Positions 1 to 5,345 of a stretch of 5,345 nucleotides of DNA are shown here, piece by piece (the stretch's first letter is position 1; each line of letters opens with the position of its first letter). The notes under the pieces are model-generated. The model ran no database searches and had not been told where the DNA came from. It saw nothing but the letters and a program-made list of their open reading frames with translations. The stretch comes from Prolixibacteraceae bacterium (GTDB taxonomy: Bacteria; Bacteroidota; Bacteroidia; Bacteroidales; Prolixibacteraceae): positions 1 through 5,345 of the forward strand of contig JACMKG010000491.1 of NCBI GenBank assembly GCA_014380255.1, read 5' to 3'. Made by a program: the position numbers and the translations under genes.

Positions 1-882
1 GGAACATTGATCTTTCAATCAGGGTTTGAGCAAGGTTCAAAAGTTATAGCCAAAGGTTCTGACTCCGATATCGTTGGTATAGATAAAAGCTTTAAAAGCA
101 ACAACGACTGGGTAAATGACCTTGATAATCATCCCGAAATAGGGGATTTTAACCTGCAATACCAGGGAGGAGATTCTACTATGCGTTTTGCTAAAATTAT
201 TCCCGAACCCAACAATCCATCCAACCATGTGCTTCATTTTTGGCTCGATAAGCCAAATGTAGAAGGTTCAAAAGGCCGTATTCAGGCTAACCTGTATAAC
301 AACAAGGGATGGAAAGAATTTTACCAGTCGGAGCGTATTTTTCTGCACGATGATTTCAATGATGTTCGTACTTTCCCAGATAAAATAAGTTGGTTAACCA
401 TTGCTGAATTTTGGAATAATATAACCTGGAGTCAGAGTACCCCTTACGGGTTTCGTATTACTCTTGGGATCGGGAAACCTATTGCCACTGAAAGCGATCT
501 GTTTTTCATTCTCGATGGCCAGGATTGTGAACTGTTTGCCGACAATAGTCAGAAATATACCACGCTTTGGAAAGAAACCAACCAAAATGTAAAGGTTCCT
601 ATTGGGAAATGGTTTACCCTTGAGTATTATTACAAGGAAGGGGATAGCAATAGCGGCAGATTCTATATGACCATTCAGCCCGATGGAGGGAAAAAGGAAG
701 TGATCTACGACTTAACCAGGATTACCCATAATTCAAAAGATATTATTCCGGATGGAGTCACCGATTTCAATCCCATGAAGATGTATACTTCCAAGAAGTT
801 AATTGATTACATGACCAGCCAGAACAAGACTTTGCAGATATACTGGGACGATTTCAAACTTTGGAAGGATAAAAGACCATAG
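1..882 (+). CDS. Jelly-roll (concanavalin A-like) protein, possible polysaccharide lyase or glycan-binding protein; 5' partial
   Basis: The reading frame is open from the first base (codons read GTLIFQSGFE) to a TAG at 880-882, giving 293 residues. The true start and any signal peptide lie upstream. A TTG at 7 could be taken as a start, but the frame continues through it and nothing marks initiation there. The protein is rich in alternating aromatic and hydrophobic residues typical of a beta-sandwich. An opening 'FQSGFE' and a closing 'IYWDDFKLWKD' (window codons about 280-290) are the kind of edge strands seen in concanavalin A-like glucanase/lyase domains, including heparin lyase I-like (PL13, PL20-type) folds. 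Between them are an Arg-Ile-Gln-Ala-Asn strand (codons 93-97), a long Trp/Phe-rich central part and 'GKWFTLEYYYKEG' (codons 202-214), a typical late strand of such folds. I cannot assign catalytic residues. Its position before two lyase genes supports a role in acidic-polysaccharide breakdown or binding. A pure carbohydrate-binding role is the main alternative. The fold is likely; the activity is unknown. Confidence 0.6.
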   Translation, partial: GTLIFQSGFEQGSKVIAKGSDSDIVGIDKSFKSNNDWVNDLDNHPEIGDFNLQYQGGDSTMRFAKIIPEPNNPSNHVLHFWLDKPNVEGSKGRIQANLYNNKGWKEFYQSERIFLHDDFNDVRTFPDKISWLTIAEFWNNITWSQSTPYGFRITLGIGKPIATESDLFFILDGQDCELFADNSQKYTTLWKETNQNVKVPIGKWFTLEYYYKEGDSNSGRFYMTIQPDGGKKEVIYDLTRITHNSKDIIPDGVTDFNPMKMYTSKKLIDYMTSQNKTLQIYWDDFKLWKDKRP

Positions 883-940
883 AGATTTTGGGTAAGAAAT
901 AGAATCAATGCTGTATAACAGATGGAATTTATTTCAGAAA

Positions 941-954
941 TGCAATCGATTGCA
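941..954. promoter_or_regulatory. Perfect palindrome, LacI-family-type operator candidate
   Basis: TGCAATCGATTGCA is identical to its own reverse complement over all 14 bases and has a central CG. With the flanking A on each side (940-955) it fits the general LacI/CcpA-family operator pattern WTGNNANCGNNNNCAW at every fixed position. It lies 9 bases before the candidate -7 element at 964-971, covering the spacer and the expected -33 position, where a bound repressor would block RNA polymerase. No regulator gene is in the window, so the protein that binds is unknown. Operator function is inferred; the symmetry is directly visible. Confidence 0.5.
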
Positions 955-963
955 AATAATGTA

Positions 964-971
964 TATATTTG
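964..971 (+). promoter_or_regulatory. Candidate Bacteroidota -7 promoter element
   Basis: TATATTTG matches the Bacteroidota primary-sigma -7 consensus TAnnTTTG exactly. No good TTTG -33 element is present 19-21 bases upstream; that position is occupied by the palindrome at 941-954, so the promoter may be weak or controlled. Transcription would start roughly at 975-980, leaving a leader of about 125 bases before the gene at 1103. A single 8-base match in AT-rich DNA can arise by chance. Confidence 0.4.
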
Positions 972-1007
972 AAGTTAAACTGACTATTTTCTATAAATGA
1001 ATCCGAC

Positions 1008-1076
1008 CCTAAATACTCACTTCATAATCCTGGTAAATTATTTGAAAGAATACGTTGTCCTAAATGGTGAGTTCAT
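1008..1076. repeat. Imperfect 18-base direct repeat in the leader region
   Basis: The copies are CCTAAATACTCACTTCAT (1008-1025) and CCTAAATGGTGAGTTCAT (1059-1076). They agree at 14 of 18 positions, with identical outer blocks (CCTAAAT and TTCAT), and start 51 bases apart. The differing centres are inverse complements: ACTCAC at 1015-1020 and GTGAGT at 1067-1072 could pair in RNA as a 6-bp stem around a 46-base loop. They sit between the candidate promoter and the start of the heparinase II/III-type gene. They could be regulator half-sites or a leader structure, or chance similarity. Confidence 0.3.
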
Positions 1077-1102
1077 TTTATTGCGAAACTAACTAACAAA
1101 AT

Positions 1103-3010
1103 ATGAATACAACTATGAAGCCTAAAATCCATTTTTTAATAAATCTTATTTGCCTGGTATTCCTATTTTCAGTGACAATAAGAAGCTTTGGCAACCAAAT
1201 GATGCCTGACGAAAAACATGTTACAAAGCTTGATAACCCCATATCAGTAAAATACTTGAATGAAAACTTACTGAAAACTCAACCTCGTTTAGTATTAAAT
1301 GCTGAACTTGAAAAGCTGGTTAAGTCGAAGTTGAAATCAGATCCGGTCATTCAAAACATGTATAACGCTATTAAGCTGAATTCCAGTGAAATTCAAAAAA
1401 AACCATTGTTGGAGCGCAAATTGGAAGGTCGTCGTTTGTTGGGCGTAAGTCGTGAAATGCTTTTCCGCATCAATATGCTGGGTATGGTTTACCGTATGGA
1501 AAAAGATGCCACTATTCTTAATCGCATTAACAAAGAGGTAATTGCTGTGTGCAATTTCTCGGATTGGAATCCATCTCATTACCTGGATGTAGCTGAAATG
1601 TCCATGGCAGTAGCTTTTGCACTGGATTGGACTGCCGGGAAACTGCCAAAGACTACCATTGAACAAGCCAAAATTGCTTTGATTGAAAAAGGGATTAAGC
1701 CAAGCTGGCCTGAAAATGGGAAAGATCCCGGATGGGCATACGGAACAAACAATTGGAATCAGGTGTGCAATGGCGGGATGATTGCCGCTTCCATAGCCAT
1801 TGCCGAGAAAGATCCCGAATTGGCCGCTAAAACGATTCATCGGGCACTTGAAGGCATGGTCCATTCGCTTGTTGAATATGGTCCTGATGGTGTTTATCCT
1901 GAAGGCTCTACGTATTGGGCTTACGGAACCAGCTTTTCTGTCCTTACTTCAGCGATGCTCGAAAGTGCATTTGGTACCGATTTTGGTTTGGCCGATTATC
2001 CTGCTTTCAAGAAAAGTGCTATCTATCGGGTTTTGATGAATACACCTTCCGGATGGTATTATAATTTTGCCGATTGCGGTGATAAACGAAGTGATGTGGG
2101 CGATGTTACATTGGCTTGGTTTGCCTCAAAAACCGGGAATAAAGCCTTCTTTGAAAAGGAAAGGTTTCTTCAGCCAACAGCAAATTTAGGTGAATTGTCC
2201 AGAGTCTCTGGTGCTGCACTGGTTTGGATGTCACAGTATGAAGAAAAAAGTGAAATGAAGATTCCGACAGCATGGAAAGGAGAAGGCGATAATCCGATTG
2301 TAATTTTCACAGGTGAAGAAAATGATCCTACAGGTTATTATTTTGGAGGCAAGGGTGGAAGGGCTACAACAAGTCATGGAAATATGGATGCTGGATCTTT
2401 TATTTTTGAATTGGATGGCGTTCGTTGGTCTATTGATCCTGGAAATCAAAGCTACAATCAAATTGAACAAGCTGGATTTGACCTCTGGGGTAATTGTCAG
2501 GATTGTCAACGATGGACCTTACTTACTAAAAACAACTATGGACACAGTACACTCACCGTTAACAATGCATTGTTTATTAATAATGGAACCGCTTTTTTGG
2601 AAGATTTTAAAGATGGAGATAAACCGGAAGCCACATTCAACATGACGGCTGTTTATGGTGAAAACCTGAAAAGTGCTACCCGAAGATTTGCCAAGGAAGA
2701 CAACCGTTCAATTCTAATTGAAGATAAATTTACTGTTAGCCAATCAACTCGTAACATTGTTTGGCAGATGATGACTACAGCTGATGTGGATATTGTAAAA
2801 GGTGGTGCCATTCTGCGTCAGAATGGTAAAGAACTTAAACTGGATAATCTCTCTCATCCTGAATTAAATGTATCCATCGTTCAGCTTGATCCTCCGCCAT
2901 TCTATCTGGATCGCAAAATGGATGGATTAAAGCGAATTGAAATTCAGTTGCCGGCATACCTGGTTAAAAACAATGAGACCATGTTAAAAGTGCGTCTGTC
3001 AGGGAACTAA
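1103..3010 (+). CDS. Secreted heparinase II/III-family polysaccharide lyase
   Basis: A 635-residue exported enzyme predicted to cleave a uronic-acid-containing polysaccharide by beta-elimination in the periplasm or at the cell surface. Residues 1-30 form a signal peptide: basic start, hydrophobic core at about 10-25, likely cut near SFG|NQ and no lipobox. Residues about 60-375 look like the alpha/alpha-toroid half, containing the NNWNQVCNGG motif (216-225) and a Tyr-rich YPEGSTYWAYG stretch (265-275). Residues about 395-630 are the beta-sandwich Hepar_II_III half, with SHGNMDAGSF (424-433) and VRWSIDPG (440-447). By family comparison the likely catalytic residues are Asn217, Tyr271 and His425; the Asn-Tyr gap of 54 equals that of HepIII (Asn240/Tyr294, numbers from memory). 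Length is close to HepIII and shorter than HepII. The start at 1103 has an A-rich leader and no clear Shine-Dalgarno; ATG at 1115 is a possible alternative that still leaves a signal peptide. The polysaccharide lyase family number and the substrate cannot be fixed. The gene is probably co-transcribed with the PL8 gene downstream. Confidence 0.88.
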   Translation: MNTTMKPKIHFLINLICLVFLFSVTIRSFGNQMMPDEKHVTKLDNPISVKYLNENLLKTQPRLVLNAELEKLVKSKLKSDPVIQNMYNAIKLNSSEIQKKPLLERKLEGRRLLGVSREMLFRINMLGMVYRMEKDATILNRINKEVIAVCNFSDWNPSHYLDVAEMSMAVAFALDWTAGKLPKTTIEQAKIALIEKGIKPSWPENGKDPGWAYGTNNWNQVCNGGMIAASIAIAEKDPELAAKTIHRALEGMVHSLVEYGPDGVYPEGSTYWAYGTSFSVLTSAMLESAFGTDFGLADYPAFKKSAIYRVLMNTPSGWYYNFADCGDKRSDVGDVTLAWFASKTGNKAFFEKERFLQPTANLGELSRVSGAALVWMSQYEEKSEMKIPTAWKGEGDNPIVIFTGEENDPTGYYFGGKGGRATTSHGNMDAGSFIFELDGVRWSIDPGNQSYNQIEQAGFDLWGNCQDCQRWTLLTKNNYGHSTLTVNNALFINNGTAFLEDFKDGDKPEATFNMTAVYGENLKSATRRFAKEDNRSILIEDKFTVSQSTRNIVWQMMTTADVDIVKGGAILRQNGKELKLDNLSHPELNVSIVQLDPPPFYLDRKMDGLKRIEIQLPAYLVKNNETMLKVRLSGN

Positions 3011-3014
3011 CGAA

Positions 3015-3046
3015 GGATTTTTTTTCTTTTGTTGTGAAAGAAATCC
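3015..3046 (+). promoter_or_regulatory. Weak U-rich hairpin between the two lyase genes
   Basis: GGATTTTTTT (3015-3024) can pair with AAAGAAATCC (3037-3046): ten base pairs including one G-U, with a 12-base loop. The stem has few G-C pairs and lies 4 bases after the upstream stop codon. A short T run follows at 3051-3055, but not directly against the stem. It could be a leaky terminator, or a 3'-end stabiliser that sets different levels for the two enzymes. It is too weak to call a strong terminator. I found no convincing promoter in the rest of this 86-base gap. Confidence 0.25.
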
Positions 3047-3096
3047 ATGATTTTTATAAATGATAGTAAGAACAAAATAGACTAAACAACCAGACA

Positions 3097-5244
3097 ATGA
3101 ATCGACTTATCAAATCAGTTCTCATAATCGGACTTCTTCTAATAGCTACCCAAGGTATTTGTTCCTCATCAGAGTTAGAACTTCTTAGGCAAAAGGTACA
3201 GAAAGAATTATTGACCGCGGAAGTTAATGAATCTCATGCGAGAGAGCTAATATCATCTATTCGTCAGGATGGAACCTGGCCGGGCATTGATTATGTCGAT
3301 GTTTCCAACACCGGATTTCAACATGCCATGCATTTGAGTAATATGGTTGAATTAAGCAGGGCATACAAGAAAAATAATTCCAAACTGAAAGGTGATAAAA
3401 AATTAAAGCAGGCTCTTTATTCATCGCTTAATTATTGGCTTGCAAATGACTTTATCTGCCAGAATTGGTGGCACAATCAGATTGGAACGCCTACTGCATT
3501 GGTTTCGGTATTGTTGATAATGGATACAGACCTGACCAAAGAACAAGTGTCCAAAATGTTGCCTATGATTGGCCGTGCCCATCTAACGGCCTCTGGTGCC
3601 CGTCCTAGTGGCGATCGTATTAAAATTGCCGGTATTTTAGCCAAAGCATTACTTTTTAAGCGCGATGAAGCACAATTTAATGAGGTGATTCGTGTCATCG
3701 AAGGAGAAATAAAATTTGCCACAGGTCGTGGAATGCAAGTTGATTATAGCTTTCACCACCGGGAAGATCGTGTAAACAATACATTGTCATATGGCTTAGG
3801 CTATGCCGATGCTTTTGCTGAATGGGCTGCTTTCGTCTCAGGAACTAAATACCATTTTTCTGAAAAGCCCCTCCAACAACTGATTGATTATTATCTGGAT
3901 GGAATTTGTAAACAAATGGTTTATGGGAAATATCACGATACAGGTACAATGAACCGCGATATCACTCGTGAGGAAGATCATCAGGCTGCAGGAATAAAAA
4001 CTCCCGAAAGGCTGCTTAAAACAACTGATTATAGAAAAAATGAATTGCAGGAAATTATCAGGATTCGTCGTGATGAGACTATACCAAGCTTATCACACAG
4101 TACCTTTTTCTGGCAGACGGAACACTTTAGTTACCAGCGTCCTGATTTTTTTACTTCAGTCAGGATGCATTCAACTCGTAACAACAACATGGAGGAGCCA
4201 TATAACGGAGAAGGTTTAATGAATCATCATCGTGCAGACGGTACAAACTATATCTCCAGAACAGGTGATGAATATACAAATATGGCCCCAGTTTACGATT
4301 GGCAGAAGATACCGGGAGCCACTATTCTACAAAAAGCTGAACTTCCTTCAGAAACTGAAATTCAGAAGAAAGGTCTGACTGATTTTGTTGGAGCTGTAAC
4401 CAATGGACTTTATGGAGCGGTAGTTTTTGACTTCAAAAGTCCCCATGATCCGCTGGTAGCCAAAAAGTCTTGGTTTTTCTTTGACGATGAATATGTTTGT
4501 CTTGGAGCAGGTATTAAATCCCCATCAAAGCTGTCGGTGGCAACAACCATCAATCAGTGTTTATTACGTGGTGAGGTAGTATTGATGAACGGCAATCAAA
4601 AATCAATTATTGAAAAGGGCGAACGTCAGTTAGATCAGGTGAAATGGATTTTTCATGACGGAATTGGGTATATCTTTCCTGAATCTCAAAAAGTAAACCT
4701 TTCAAATCATACTGAAACGGGAAGTTGGTTTAAAATTAACAGGCAATCAGATTCTCCAAAAGAGGAAGTTACCAAAGATGTTTTTAAACTATGGTTTGAT
4801 CACGGAGCACAGCCTTCCAATGGCAGTTACCAATACATTGTAATTCCGTCCACTACTGAAAAGGAAATGGAGAATAATACAGAAAGAAACATTGAAATCC
4901 TTTCCAATACTTCTGAGGTACAAGCAGTCAGGCATCGTGGTTTGAACATTTGTCAGATAGTTTTTTATACTTCAGGAGAAATTCAATTGTCTGAAAATAT
5001 TAAGATCGGGATGGATAGTCCTGGATTGATAATGATTAAAACTAATGATTCAGGCATAAAACAGCTAACTGTTGCAGATCCATCACGTAAACTAGGGAAA
5101 ATACATGTGACCGTAACCAGTAAAATTGAAAAGAGCGGTGATCATTTCAGATCATTCTGGAACCAGGCAAAAGGAGTGAGTGAAATAGCCATTGATTTAC
5201 CTCAAACTGTTTATGCCGGTAAAAGTGTTACCATAGAAATCTAA
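3097..5244 (+). CDS. Secreted family PL8 polysaccharide lyase (chondroitinase AC / hyaluronate lyase / xanthan lyase family)
   Basis: A 715-residue exported lyase, close to the roughly 700 residues of Pedobacter heparinus chondroitinase AC. Residues 1-23 are a signal peptide (MNRLIK, then a Leu/Ile core); no usable lipobox. Residues about 25-330 form the alpha/alpha-toroid with the PL8 hallmark QNWWHNQIGTP (122-132). The central beta-sandwich (about 345-600) and C-terminal domain (about 605-715) resemble chondroitinase AC closely as recalled: RADGTNYISRTG, YDWQKIPGAT, KKSWFFFDDEYVCLGAGI, DVFKLWFDHGAQP. Likely active-site residues are His220 or His221, Tyr232, Arg287, Arg291, Glu367 and Asn370; the Arg-x3-Arg and Glu-x2-Asn spacings equal those of chondroitinase AC (Arg288/Arg292, Glu371/Asn374). 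The His-Tyr spacing is longer than usual. Known PL8 enzymes break the bond to a uronic acid and leave an unsaturated end. Chondroitin or hyaluronan is the likeliest substrate type, but PL8 also includes xanthan lyases, so this is inferred. Start at ATG 3097; the next gene begins 32 bases after the stop, so they are probably one operon. Confidence 0.93.
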   Translation: MNRLIKSVLIIGLLLIATQGICSSSELELLRQKVQKELLTAEVNESHARELISSIRQDGTWPGIDYVDVSNTGFQHAMHLSNMVELSRAYKKNNSKLKGDKKLKQALYSSLNYWLANDFICQNWWHNQIGTPTALVSVLLIMDTDLTKEQVSKMLPMIGRAHLTASGARPSGDRIKIAGILAKALLFKRDEAQFNEVIRVIEGEIKFATGRGMQVDYSFHHREDRVNNTLSYGLGYADAFAEWAAFVSGTKYHFSEKPLQQLIDYYLDGICKQMVYGKYHDTGTMNRDITREEDHQAAGIKTPERLLKTTDYRKNELQEIIRIRRDETIPSLSHSTFFWQTEHFSYQRPDFFTSVRMHSTRNNNMEEPYNGEGLMNHHRADGTNYISRTGDEYTNMAPVYDWQKIPGATILQKAELPSETEIQKKGLTDFVGAVTNGLYGAVVFDFKSPHDPLVAKKSWFFFDDEYVCLGAGIKSPSKLSVATTINQCLLRGEVVLMNGNQKSIIEKGERQLDQVKWIFHDGIGYIFPESQKVNLSNHTETGSWFKINRQSDSPKEEVTKDVFKLWFDHGAQPSNGSYQYIVIPSTTEKEMENNTERNIEILSNTSEVQAVRHRGLNICQIVFYTSGEIQLSENIKIGMDSPGLIMIKTNDSGIKQLTVADPSRKLGKIHVTVTSKIEKSGDHFRSFWNQAKGVSEIAIDLPQTVYAGKSVTIEI

Positions 5245-5276
5245 TTGAACGAATAAAAACATAAACCTACTAACTC

Positions 5277-5345
5277 ATGAAGTACTTAAAAAGCACATTT
5301 CTTATTTTGTTGCTAAGTTGTTTCTCCGGAATCAGTTTTGCACAA
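5277..5345 (+). CDS. Start of a further exported protein, 3' partial
   Basis: An ATG at 5277 opens 23 codons that run off the end of the window and read MKYLKSTFLILLLSCFSGIS then FAQ. This is a classic signal peptide: Lys-rich start, hydrophobic core at about 7-16, and an SFA|Q signal peptidase I site at the last codons, a common Bacteroidota form. A Leu-Leu-Ser-Cys stretch (12-15) could act as a lipobox, making a lipoprotein the alternative. It sits 32 bases after the PL8 stop with an A-rich leader (GAATAAAAACATAAAC) and no terminator between, so it is probably in the same operon. Nothing can be said about the mature protein. Confidence 0.75.
   Translation, partial: MKYLKSTFLILLLSCFSGISFAQ

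Noticed and set aside
7..9. TTG as the start codon of the first gene
   Set aside because: The frame is open to the first base of the window and encodes GTL before the Ile-Phe-Gln strand; the protein has no signal peptide here, so the gene almost certainly starts upstream.
883..940. Terminator after the first gene
   Set aside because: I found no GC-containing stem followed by a T run in this stretch, so whether the first gene is transcriptionally separate from the rest remains open.
1037..1044. ATTATTTG as a second -7 promoter element closer to the gene at 1103
   Set aside because: It misses the TA at the first two positions of TAnnTTTG and has no TTTG -33 partner; weaker than the site at 964-971.
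1337..1864. Reverse-strand open frame of 175 codons
   Set aside because: It lies wholly inside the heparinase II/III-type gene, has no recognisable domain or leader, and the + strand frame carries clear family motifs.
2231..2645. Overlapping open frames on both strands inside the heparinase II/III-type gene
   Set aside because: Low-complexity translations opposite or out of frame with the conserved HGNMDAGSF/DPG region; shadow frames.
3028..3060. Promoter for the PL8 gene (TTTG at 3028-3031 with TATAAA downstream)
   Set aside because: No TAnnTTTG element occurs at the right distance; the T-rich composition explains the partial match.
3477..3722. Reverse-strand open frame of 81 codons
   Set aside because: It is opposite the PL8 signature region and has no independent support.

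Overview
This window looks like part of a polysaccharide utilisation locus (PUL) from a member of the Bacteroidota. The evidence is AT-rich DNA, start codons without strong Shine-Dalgarno sequences but with A-rich leaders, a TAnnTTTG-type -7 promoter element, and a same-strand run of secreted polysaccharide-lyase-type proteins. The genus cannot be read from the sequence. No SusC/SusD pair, sulfatase, sensor-regulator or transporter lies inside the window, so the PUL assignment rests on the enzymes alone.

Layout, all on the + strand. (1) Positions 1-882 hold the 3' part of a gene for a beta-rich, probably jelly-roll (concanavalin A-like) protein; its start lies upstream of the window. (2) Positions 883-1102 are a 220-base intergenic region. 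It holds a perfect 14-base palindrome (941-954) with a central CG, typical of LacI-family operators, directly next to a TATATTTG -7 element (964-971), and an imperfect 18-base direct repeat (1008-1025 and 1059-1076). This is the most likely control point for the genes that follow. (3) Positions 1103-3010 encode a secreted heparinase II/III-type lyase of 635 residues. (4) An 86-base gap with a weak U-rich hairpin leads to 3097-5244, which encodes a secreted 715-residue family PL8 lyase, close to chondroitinase AC over its C-terminal half. (5) After only 32 bases a further gene starts at 5277; only its signal peptide (23 codons) is inside the window.

Working model (inference): the genes from 1103 onward form one operon for exported enzymes that cut a uronic-acid-containing polysaccharide by beta-elimination. 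PL8 enzymes act on hyaluronan, chondroitin or xanthan, and heparinase II/III-fold enzymes act on a wide range of uronic-acid glycans. The pairing points to a glycosaminoglycan or a similar acidic polymer, but the true substrate cannot be named from sequence. The points most worth following up are the operator-like palindrome, altered active-site residues in the heparinase II/III protein, an unusual His-Tyr spacing in the PL8 protein, and the unassigned jelly-roll protein. I saw no sign of a wholly new type of system, RNA gene, CRISPR array or mobile element.
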